Assembly (NCBI GenBank): GCA_900312665.1
Contig: ONZQ02000007.1
Span: forward strand, 389,156 to 453,155
DNA: 64,000 bases
DNA from: Cephalotrichum gorgonifer
Lineage: Eukaryota > Ascomycota > Sordariomycetes > Microascales > Microascaceae
Direction of reading: 5' to 3'
Shown: positions 54,926 to 64,000 of the stretch, piece by piece
How the letters are laid out: each line of letters begins with the position of its first letter
Position numbering within the stretch: position 1 is the first letter of the stretch
Position numbers and translations under genes: made by a program
The notes under the pieces: generated by a model
Told to the model about the DNA's origin: nothing
Databases searched by the model: none
The model's input: the letters and a program-made list of their open reading frames with translations, nothing else

Positions 54926-55514
54926 ATGCCGGTACGTTGAAGCCCGACACCAGCGAATTATCCATTTTTCACCGACCCCTATCGAGCTCCGCCGGACCAA
55001 TATACGCGACTCAGGCCCGCGATGCGTTTTGCCATGGGATGGCCGGGATAGACTCGATAGGCCAGGCGAACAACCATGGGATCATTCTAGGCGCAGAGGC
55101 GTTTTTTACTGGGATCAGATATACTGACGGATCACGACTTATAGAGCCACAAGTCTTTCCGTACCAAGCAGAAGCTTGCGAAGGCCCAGAAGCAGAACAG
55201 GCCGATTCCTCACTGGATCCGTCTCCGGACCGATAACACCATCAGGTACGATGACCACCACGGCCCTTAAGACTAGCCCTGCGCAAACATACCCCTGGCA
55301 ACAGAACCCTTCTCTCCCTGAAGGAATCGAGAAGAATGCGGGGCGAGACAAGACGGGACCATGGTGCTCGGGCGGAGGAGTTCTCAGCATTCGATGGACA
55401 TACGACGCAGATGAAACGAGCAGTGGATAAGAACCCTCTATCTAACGATCTTTCCTCTACCATAGGTACAACGCGAAGAGGAGGCACTGGCGCAAGACCC
55501 GCATCGGTATCTAA
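54926..55514 (+). CDS. RPL39: 60S ribosomal protein eL39
   Basis: Complete 51-aa eL39, a small basic protein lining the ribosomal exit tunnel. Three exons: 54926..54931, 55145..55245 and 55466..55514. The first coding exon is only ATG CCG; intron 1 (213 nt, GTACGT..TATAG, CTGAC branch) and intron 2 (220 nt, GTACGA..CATAG) fall in phases 0 and 2. The protein reads MP|SHKSFRTKQKLAKAQKQ, then NRPIPHWIRLRTDNTIR, YNAKRRHWRKTR and IGI, essentially family consensus. It is too short and split to appear as one open frame. The neighbour ARL1 is divergent, and a CACGTG box lies upstream. Confidence 0.95.
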
Positions 55515-56516
55515 ACGACTCGCAACTACACGCCCTCTTCTCTCTCCCCGGCCCCTTCGAAACGAAAACAACCACCCCCGCTCCCGATCCGATACGACTC
55601 CCACTTGCCAAGATGTTTTTTTTATCAGCCCTTGCCCGCTCGAACCCCTGTGGACCGTTGGGAAATGATTTGAGGGTGCTGTTACTGTATGGGGGGGGCA
55701 CATAAAGAGGGAAACGTTTTATCATGAGCCAAACTGTTTTGAGGAGGGAAACAAAAAGTAGAGGAACTACAAACGGTTAATATCCCTTCGGTAGCGGGTA
55801 TTCCGGGAAATGGAACGGAAATGAGGAACGGTGTTGCATTGTGTGTTTAGGACATCGAACAAGGACTTTTTTTCGTCTGAACGTGCCGTCCCGAGATACC
55901 AGCGGGGAGTGCCATTCTGAGCCCGTTGCGCATCTACGTCTTGATGATATTCATTCGTCGCTCGCGCCGGCTTCGTAAATATCAAATCCTGGGCCGTTCT
56001 ATATACTATGCCTTCGGAAGTCTTAAAGTCTACGAACATATGGCTCACATCTGGTACGCAGCCAATCGTTCGTGGAAGATCCAGTCGACACCCGTAGGGA
56101 GACATTGTTCACGTAGCTGGTCACAGGCAGACACTTGAAAAACAGACAACCTTGACCAGTTGTAACTTTTCTTCAGATTCCAGGTAATCAAGCCCCTGGT
56201 AAGGTAAGAAAGGATACATCAAAGTCATTCCCGCTCCCATGGCCAGCAAAAAGCCCAGTCATTACCCACAGAGAAAAGATATCACATCACCTCCTCGCAA
56301 AAGACCGCGCCACCCCTCACGCAATCATAAAACGCTCCTGAGTAGAACATTATGCTCTCTGCGGTATTTCTTTTTGGGGGGGGTTGTAATAATCATAATC
56401 CTGAGGGGCTACTCCCGACCCATTTCATTCCGCGAATAAAAGAGTAAAAAAAGGGCAAAAAAAGAGGCCGACGGGGGTGTCAAAACAAACATAGAAGCAA
56501 AGACCTAGGGAGTCGC
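55515..56516. other. intergenic, 3' flanks of convergent genes
   Basis: Between eL39 and SKP1. A 112-codon minus-strand frame (55767-56105) has no recognisable features. Short T/G runs near 56371-56384. No supported gene. Confidence 0.5.
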
Positions 56517-57333
56517 CTATCGGTCCTCGGCCCACTCGTTCTCCCGACGGATTTGCTCCTCCTCCTCAGGCGTGAAGTCATTCGTGATGTTGAACGTCTT
56601 GCGGATCTCCTCCGGGGACTTGCCCTTGATCATGTTCGCGACGGTCTTGCAACCGACGTCGAGGAGAGGCTTAATATCGAGGTAGTTCGAGGCCTAGATG
56701 CGATCGTTCTGTTAGCACAGCGCCTCTGGGTTTCGGGTTTCGGGTCGCGAAGGCGCAAGGCGCAAGGCGGCAAGGTGAGGGGTAGAGCAGGGGTCGGCAG
56801 GGAAACCCGCGCAAGGAGGGAAGGTAGGGGGAAAGGAAGGAAGGAAGAAAATGTTAACATACCAGGATGATCTCGAACAGCATCTCCTGGTCGACCTGCA
56901 TGAACTTCTGATCCCACTCATCGATCTCCGTCATCTTCTTCCGCGCCGCGTCGTCATCGTCGCCGCTGGTGGGGGGGTCGTTCTGGTGGTGCACGCACCA
57001 CTCGATGACCTTGGACAGGACCGAGTCGTTGACGTTGGGGATGGGGATCGGGTTGTCCTTGGAGATGGACTCGTCGCCGAGATCCTCGAGCATGTTCTTG
57101 ATGAGCATGGAGCGCTCGGCCACAGCACGATCTGCGCACGAAGGAGCGAGTCAGTTCATGTCGTTTATCTTCAAAATGGGGAGAGGGAGAGGGAGAGGGA
57201 GAGGGAGAGGGAGAGGGAGAGAAAGAGATACGGGAGAGATATGGGGGTTGATCAACCTACCGACTTCCTTGACGACACCGTCATTGCTGGCAAGCCAGGT
57301 CTTCCTGGAGGTAACAGGCTTGGGGTCCGCCAT
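56517..57333 (-). CDS. SKP1: SKP1, SCF ubiquitin-ligase adaptor
   Basis: Adaptor linking F-box proteins to cullin-1 in SCF E3 ligases, also a kinetochore (CBF3) subunit in yeast. Exons are 57333..57261, 57131..56863 and 56693..56517 (172 aa). Introns: 129 nt (GTAGGT..GCAG, phase 1) and 169 nt (GTATGT..CTAG, phase 0). The BTB/POZ part includes MLIKNMLEDLGD and NVNDSVLSKVIEWC. The F-box-binding tail is ASNYLDIKPLLDVGCKTVAN, then GKSPEEIRKTFNI, NDFTPEEEEQIRRENEWA and EDR, the invariant Skp1 ending with WAEDR in place of WCEEK/R. Intron 1 contains a GGGAGA hexamer repeat. Confidence 0.93.
57178..57230 (+). repeat. GGGAGA hexamer repeat in SKP1 intron 1
   Basis: About eight GGGAGA units on the plus strand (TCTCCC on the transcribed sense strand), inside the first SKP1 intron. 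Confidence 0.85.
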
Positions 57334-60133
57334 TTTGATTAATGTGAGGAGGGGTAACAATGCGCGTTTGTTTCGTTCGGATGGAGGGAGGACTGAAGGT
57401 GAAGTGGCGAGGTTTGGAAGAGAATGTGTTGGTTGGTAGGAATAGAGGGATAGGATTTCGTTGGATGTTGAACCCCGTATTGTGTGGAGTCTGCGCTGGA
57501 GGTCAAGGTGAGGGGCTGTGGTGGTGTAAAGTGGTTGGCACCTGCCTGTTGATTTGGTCAGGATATTATTTGAGTTGGTGGTAGGGGCCTGGGAATTGTT
57601 AGGCAGTCATACGGGGAAACACACGCCGGCTTATGTATTTATGCTTGACAATGGAGCCGGTCCCGGAAGAGAGAGACTATGAGCTCAAAACAGGCATCAT
57701 TGAATGCGACGGCAGGACCATACTACGCTCTAGTTCAGGATTGAATAGATCACATCGGCCGTTGTTGAATCCCTCCGTCCCCAGACAATGGGGATCTCAA
57801 AGGTTGACAACGGGCTGTGCAGGTGCCTACTGCCAAGCATTGACCCCTACCCCTCTCCCTTCGGGAATACCTCCCTTTGTCACTGACACTAACAAGAGCA
57901 TATTGTATTATCATGGCACGAGTATGCACACATCTACTTTGTAACACACTTTCCTCCAGAACACTGATGTGGGGAGTGTAGATGCACCCACCTCACGGGC
58001 TCTCTTGAGGGCTCAGGGTCAGTATCCGCATGAGGACTATGGCGATGCTGGATTCCTTGTTCTGCATTCCGATAAGTGGAGTCAATGGCCGAAGTAACAG
58101 CACTGAAAGGCCAAGGTCAAGGCGAGGGAGGGTTGATCCTGAACCGGAGGCCATTCATCTCTTCTGGAATCCTTCCTCCCTTGAGGCAAACAGTGAGGTG
58201 GTGCGGGGAGTCGCCAGGGGTCTTTTACATCCCTCCTCAAGATTGCGAGTACTGCCTGCCAGGTCTTGATCGAGCTTCGAGTGCAGTATGTATGGCTTGT
58301 TCGGAAGGAGGAAGCGCCTGAAGGGCTTTGCTATTATTAGCAGCCGCCTTTCTCTCCAGGGGGAAGGCCCTTCCAGGCAGGCAATGATGAAATGGAGAAA
58401 GTAGTACTTTAGTGGGTGTTGCTGCCTGGGATTGAACATGGCTATCTGCCCCACTGCGTTGCTGTCCGGGGGCGGAGGCCGCTGTCGTGCATATGGTACC
58501 CGGAGTGGTGGGGCATTCGTAGAAGTGTACACATGTAATCCCAGCTTGACTCATGAAGGATTATTCTCTGTCGCCTTTTTGGGCTTGACCACATGCTCTC
58601 TGCCCGGTCATCAGCCCAAGCTCGCAATGTAACCACCACAGTCCGGCCTGGTCACAAGATTCTTCGAGAAAACAGCATTCGAACTGGTTCAGGGAAGTGG
58701 TAGACACCCAAGCCTATAACAAGGGTTTATCGAGAGGTCGATGATCGCGAGATATGCAGGGTGGGAGAACCACGGGCAGGTCGACCCGAGCCCCCACCGT
58801 GGGCGACCGTGAGAGTGAAGGTTTCACTCTGGTACATTGTACGAGTTATTAGTGGGGTGACGCTCGGTTCGGTCTTCTCCAACACCAACACGTCGAGACT
58901 CGATGACGCTTTACGCTCCACGTAGCGCGCCTGGAACCATTCCATATCCGTCCGAGAATTTAGTTCCAAGGGTGGCCCATGGTGGTAACGAGACGTCAGT
59001 TCTGTTTCACGGTGATCCCCTCGCAGAGGTGCTTCATGGAATACATGTACCGTTATAAACCCGCATCTGAAGCTGTGGGACATCTCCAGGCAATAGAGGT
59101 TTTTTTTTCTTCTTCTCGTCCCGTTCTCTTTGCTGTGGCCGAGATGAGTTTACCTGATTGGGAACCCTGGGATATGGCCCATGTATAGTTATTTGAAGGA
59201 TCGAACCAGACTCATACGTACAGCCATCCCATCCTTTCCAAAGGCGGCACATTATTAATAAAATTCGTCCCCCCTGAGATGAGGTACGGAGAAATAAGCA
59301 AGGCCAAGGAATTTTCCCGTTCCATCGCAATTAGTCTGTGGCTATTAGCACGTATTATTACCAGTTCGCACCCCTGTTGCATCATGTTTGTACTCGATGC
59401 CGGGGCAGGTTGCACCAGAGAAAATCCCGAGTTTCTGGTTGTGCTTGCTAATGGACAGCTGGCAAGTTGCTTGTATGGGCCAATCCCGAGCCTCCCTGCA
59501 ATGCTTCCACCGCTGGCCCACCATTTTCTCAGCTCATCCACCAGAGAGAGCGGTCCGTCCCAGGGGGGGAGCTCCAGGACCCAGCTCTCACACCATTCCC
59601 GAATCGAACTGGGTCGCCCCCGTCATTAAAGTCGCGTCACGGTCGCCCGATGGATCATCCACGCCCACACCTTCATCCACGACCCGTGCTGCACTTTTCC
59701 TTTCCTTCCCCTCCCTCCCACACCAAGCGGCTCGACGACTACGAAGGACGAAATCATCGCTTTCGCCTCTTGACAAACCCAACACCAAACGCCGACAGGT
59801 CGCTAATGGGAAAATCCTAGATTGTGCACCTGTGACGAACAGCTATAACACCTCTCGATTCCAGCACACTTTCGTATCCCCCCACCCGGGGACGAACGAC
59901 CTAAGACATTCCGAGCGCCCGCATCGCCATATCTCTACTGTTTCGTCGATATCTATCCACAGTACTCGATCTTTATCATGATCGGTCGGACCCTCGTATA
60001 CGACTCGGTCCCCCATCAAGCCCGCCGATGTACCCACCCCGTTGGCGACTATTAATCCCCTCGCCCGTCCAAGTCGACACAGTCAGCTCTACATAACCCC
60101 AAGAGGCAGGAGGAAGCATCACGTACATACACA
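57334..60133. other. 2.8-kb intergenic region
   Basis: Promoters of SKP1 (left) and SMP3 (right). Several open frames of 105-197 codons overlap in different frames near 58150-59980 and show no family features. I support no gene. Confidence 0.5.
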
Positions 60134-62186
60134 ATGTGGAGGAGAGTGTATCTTCTCCTCGTTCTTGTGCGGCTTTGGTTCGCTCTTTCTCCAAGCTACT
60201 TGCATCCGGATGAGAACTTCCAAGGTCCAGAGGTCATTGCAGGTAAGCGCTGGCTGTTCTCTATGCTCGTTCCTCTTCCTCGTCTATTTTCCTTCTTTTT
60301 GTTTTCTTCCTCTTCTCCTCTAGTATAGAGAGCATACGAAGTTTTCCGTATGAACTTTAACTTGCTTCTTGCTTTTTTATCGTCTCTACGCATATATGAG
60401 TTTAAATTTCCTGCCAAGAGTCCCAAGCACTAGGATGATGCGCTTGTGGGCGCGGCACTTCGCTTGTCTAGCTTCGATCAGCGGCCCGCTCCGCCCTCCA
60501 AACCAGCTTCCAAGGGCCATATCTAAGCGCTTCACATGTTCTAAAGCTAATACCATCGCCCGCAGGTCAGATCTTCAGCTACCCAGTTCGCCACACGTGG
60601 GAGTTCACGAGCGACCACCCCATCCGAAGCGTCTTTCCACTATGGCCCGTCTATGGCCTGCCCATGCTCCTCCTACGATGGCTATGGATCGGAAACGGCC
60701 AGGCCGGAGAGATGCCCCCCATCGCTGTTTTCTGGACGCTCCGCGTGCTCATGTTCGTCATAAGCTTCGTTCTTGAGGACTGGGCCATCCACGAGCTTAT
60801 ACATTCGCCGCGACACCGGCGCGTCGCCGTATTGCTCGTCGCGTCGTCATATGTCACCTGGACTTACCAGACGCACACATTCTCGAACTCGATCGAGACG
60901 CTCGTTGTGGCATGGAGCATGGTATTGATCCAGCGCATCGTGGAGGGTCCGGTGAGTTGCTCCTCCCCCACCTTCTTCCCCGCGCCCCTTATGCGACCCG
61001 ATGTCGTGTGGGAGGATGGTCTTAACCGAGCTTCTGAGGCTAACTAATGCAACAGCAACGCTCTCTCCTATCCTGTACCATTCTAGGCATCGTCGCCGTC
61101 TTTGGTATCTTTAATCGCATTACTTTCCCAGCATTCCTTCTTTTCCCTGGTTTCAGCTTAATACCCCAACTACTTAATAGGTATATATGGTCACCATGAC
61201 TCTGCTCAGAGAAGAGCCTCTACTCTATACCCTATACTTCAGTTGCTGACCCTAGCTTTAGACCTTTATCATTGGCCGTCATGCTGCTCTCCGGCCTTGC
61301 CACCGCCCTCGTGGCCATCACTATCGACACAGCATTCTACACGCCCGGACCCCTCTCCTGGGGTGACGTACTCTTCCGACCGGTCATCACCCCCCTCAAC
61401 AACCTCGGGTACAATATGTCCCCTGCCAACCTCGCCGAACACGGCCTCCACCCCTGGTATCAGCACCTGCTGGCTAACCTCCCCCTGCTCCTTGGCCCCG
61501 CCACACTCCTTCTCATCCGGCCACACCTCTCCCTACGCCTCTACTCGGCCGTGTCCGGCCTCGTTGTCCTCTCTATATTCCGCCACCAGGAAGCCCGCTT
61601 CCTCATTCCTACTGTACCCCTCATACTATCGTCCGTAAAGCTTCCACACGGCCGCACAGCCAAGCGGGCGTTCATCGCCGCATGGCTTATCTTCAACGCC
61701 TTCTTCGCCATCCTAATGGGCATCTACCACCAGGGCGGTATCATCCCGGCGCAGGTCTTCATGAGTGCCCAGCCGGACGCCACGCAGGCTGTCTGGTGGA
61801 AGACGTACACGCCGCCGATATGGCTCCTCAACGGGAAGAACGAGGTTCTCGAGACGCGCGACGTGATGGGGCTCGAGGGCGAGAAGCTAATGGACCTGTT
61901 GGGCAGCCTCGCGACGTGCGACGAGCCCGCGGATAGGCGGAACAAGGAATACCTGAAGGAGAAGAGCGGGACATATCTCATCGCGCCGACGTCGGCGGAG
62001 TGGCTCGACCCGTACCTGCCGAACAAGGGGCTCACGGGCCTCCGGTTCAGGGAGGTGTGGAGGACGCAGACACACCTGAACCTCGACGACCTAGACTTCG
62101 CCGAGGATGGGGTCTGGAAGACGCTGAGTCGGGTGGTGGGAAGGAGGGGTCTCGCCGTGTGGAGGGTTACAAAAAGTTGCCCATGA
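60134..62186 (+). CDS. SMP3: GPI mannosyltransferase 4 (Smp3/PIG-Z)
   Basis: ER membrane glycosyltransferase (GT22 family, dolichol-phosphate-mannose donor) that adds the fourth mannose to the GPI-anchor core; this step is essential in fungi. Exons: 60134..60242, 60566..60951, 61056..61180 and 61262..62186 (514 aa, close to yeast Smp3). The N-terminal helix is followed by SYLHPDENFQGPEVI, with the HPDE catalytic motif of GT22. HTWEFTSDHPIRSVFPLWPV, TFSNSIETLVVAW, FGIFNRITFPAF and FRHQEARFLIPTVPLI are further family blocks. Intron 1 is long (323 nt); the others are 104 and 81 nt, all with good branch sites (CTAAT, CTAAC, CTGAC). Confidence 0.9.
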
Positions 62187-63185
62187 GGATTAGGGGCACG
62201 CTTTTCCCGGGACTGCCTGTCCGGGTTGTTTTCCCCCCGGGTTTGAGGGAGGTGGGCAGGCAGTTGGGGATTCCTTTGTTTTTTTTTCCGTTTTGAGATA
62301 CCACAGGATTGTAAAAAGGGAGGCAAGGCTAAGGGAAGGGTAGAGGGTGGTTTTACATAGAAGGAGAGGAAACGGAGTACGGGGCGAGGGAAGGGGGGTT
62401 GTTACATACTACTAAGCTCTTCTTTCTTGACATCTCTTGAACCCATATGTGTGACATCGCAGAACAAAAACGGGATAAATGGGGAGTGATAGATAGGTTT
62501 TGGACGGTTCTCAGTCATGAAAGCAATTCTTTATTCTGGTATCTTTGTCCCATTTCCCAATTCCGATCCCGTATAAACGCCCCTCCATGTCCATGCTCTC
62601 TAAACTCCCCAAGATCCCCAAGATGGGAACCCTCTCCCCCTTTTCCCGCTTTCCCCCAAAGAAACTCCCCAAAGGGGAAGGGTTCGAAAATGCGTCATTA
62701 TATATGAGATGATGAAAATTCTCAGGGTAAGAAGATTCGTCACCCCCGCCCCCTCGGCCTCAGGTACCCTACATACCCCTCGGTGAGTTATGCGGGGGGA
62801 TTGGTTCTTCGTTGGTTTTGCAACACGACTTATGCATGCGTGTCATGCTTTTCTTCCCCTCCCTTGCGCTTCTCTTTCTCTAGATCTTGCGTGCGTAATG
62901 GTTGACCCACACCCTCGACTTCAATCGTCGATCCGGGTGTTCTTTTTCCCTTGCCAGGACCCCCCATTTGTCGCCGGGATCGGGATTGCGTGAAAGGGGG
63001 CCTTCAGCCGTCGGTGGTGGAAGGAGGTTGGCGTACTCGGGGTATTCATGCGACTTCATTGCGTCTTTATGGCGACGGCGCCTGCGGCTTCCACCAGAGA
63101 CCCCCCCCCCCCCCCCCCACGTCCGAACCTCAATCACAATACGGAGGACCCCTTTCCGCTTCCCTCCTGCCCGAACTTCGACCCT
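62187..63185. other. intergenic, 3' flanks of convergent genes
   Basis: Between SMP3 and the PAN-like gene. A C18 run lies at 63101-63118. No gene seen. Confidence 0.55.
63101..63118 (+). repeat. C18 homopolymer
   Basis: Eighteen uninterrupted C residues, 68 bp past the stop codon of the minus-strand PAN-like gene. Confidence 0.85.
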
Positions 63186-63960
63186 TTAACCAGCCTTCTC
63201 GGGCTTTGCAATCTTCAACGCCAGAATCGTCCCAGAAGCATCGGCCGAGGTCCCGACAGACTGTTTTAGTACGCAGGCCCCGCCGGACTCCTCCCACGTC
63301 ACTCCGATGCACTCTCCCCTATCCGCACAGAGCTCCACGCACCGGCCCATCGAGGTGCTGTTCTCGGACGCGAGATCGGTGGCGCCATCCGAGACGGAGT
63401 AGTCGATGCCGCAGCTGACGCGGAAGTACTTGGTACTGCTGTCGCCGTCGCTGGAAGTCTCGACGATGGAGTCGTTTGCGGAGGGGCATGATATATCCGA
63501 GGATGTGGAGAGCGTGCTCAGCTTCTTTGATCTGGGGGCGTTGACTCCCGTTAGTATATCAACGCTAGTGTAGTAACGCTTTGCTCTCTCTTATCGGTTT
63601 TGGTGCTCTAATGCCCAAAGAAACCCTCTGTTCGGGAAGGTGTTCTGGGAGTTTCGGGGAAGGGGAGAGCCTGGAAACTTACGGACTGGCCTTCTGAAAG
63701 GCTACCCCGGCCCCAACGCCGATGGCGACGGCCGCCACGGCGATCAGAATCCCGCCGAATATCACCACGAAGAAGACCTTTCTCCGCATGCCGCATATCG
63801 TCTGGCGCCTCGCGGACGTCTTGTTACCACCCGCCGCGAGGTTGTACCCGTTCTCCGCATCGCTGTTCCCGCTGGGCGTCGTCGTCCCCCATGGCCGCCC
63901 GGGCGAATTGGAGTTTGTGAGTGCGGCTTGGGAGGCCCTGCCGGAGTTGTTCCCCCACAT
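63186..63960 (-). CDS. single-pass membrane protein with PAN-like domain
   Basis: Two exons, 63960..63683 and 63531..63186, joined in phase 2 (GTAAGT..CCCAG, ACTAAC branch) give 207 aa. Residues 1-60 are polar and Gly/Asn/Ser-rich. A membrane helix follows at about 61-85 (VFFVVIFGGILIAVAAVAIG), preceded by basic residues, which suggests a type II orientation. The C-terminal part has a PAN/Apple-like cysteine pattern: YFRVSCGIDY, then GRCVELCADRGECIGVTWEE and GGACVLKQ. It is probably displayed outside the plasma membrane or in the secretory lumen. The second exon is hidden because it lacks its own start. Ligand and role are unknown. Confidence 0.65.
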
Positions 63961-64000
63961 CGCGGCGAAGCGATGTTCGGTCTGATTCCTGGTGTTTTTT

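Noticed and set aside
58727..59083. 118-codon minus-strand frame
   Set aside because: Some protein-like character but no start context, neighbour or domain to support it.
59388..59981. 197-codon open frame upstream of SMP3
   Set aside because: Ser/Pro/His-rich with overlapping frames in the same region and no recognisable domain.

Overview
The window is nuclear DNA of a filamentous ascomycete (Pezizomycotina, most likely a sordariomycete). Genes are single-copy eukaryotic housekeeping genes on both strands. Most carry short introns (about 50-330 nt) with GTRNGT donors, CTRAY-like branch sites and YAG acceptors. Exons are GC-rich at third positions, and intergenic stretches of 1-5 kb separate many genes. 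There is no operon, CRISPR array, tRNA, rRNA or intact transposon that I can see. I support 21 protein genes; most exon joins were worked out by hand from splice signals and reading phase.

Layout. 1-4617: 3' part of a HEATR5/Laa1 HEAT-repeat protein (+). 5661-6626: RRM protein (-). About 7096-8174: an unresolved, intron-rich or decaying gene (-). 8291-10091: WRAP73/WDR8-type WD40 protein (-). 11023-13206: cnxABC-type MoaA-MoaC molybdopterin gene (+). 13207-18189: gene-free 5 kb with a 20-N assembly gap. 18190-19206: FYVE protein (+). 20213-21728: ELO elongase (-). 24984-27551: long-chain alcohol oxidase (+). 27979-28698: gamma-glutamylcyclotransferase-like protein (-). 30173-32886: STE11/NRC-1/Mst11 MAPKKK (-). 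32887-37892: gene-poor 5 kb with possible relics. 37893-39216: prephenate dehydratase (+). 41194-42613: sulfotransferase-like protein (+). 42938-43787: mL67/Mhr1 (-). 45002-47773: HSP104 (+). 48693-49203: small cysteine-tailed CYSTM-like protein (+). 49435-51068: catalase (-). 53401-54257: ARL1 (-). 54926-55514: ribosomal protein eL39 (+). 56517-57333: SKP1 (-). 60134-62186: SMP3 mannosyltransferase (+). 63186-63960: single-pass membrane protein with a PAN-like domain (-).

Functional links. HSP104, the CYSTM-like gene and catalase form a stress-related neighbourhood. The elongase and the fatty-alcohol oxidase are divergent neighbours that both act on long-chain lipids. ARL1 and Laa1 both serve Golgi/endosome traffic but are far apart here.

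Observations most worth a second look: the MoaA double-glycine-stop codons overlap the splice donor that would fuse MoaA to MoaC; three CACGTG boxes at exact 12-bp spacing lie upstream of mL67; a perfect 10-bp inverted repeat lies in the ARL1/eL39 divergent promoter; strong coding-like blocks in clashing frames lie at 7.1-8.2 kb; and TACTCGTA/TACTTGTA-type 8-mers are scattered through the gene-poor stretches. I did not find a convincing new multi-gene system.
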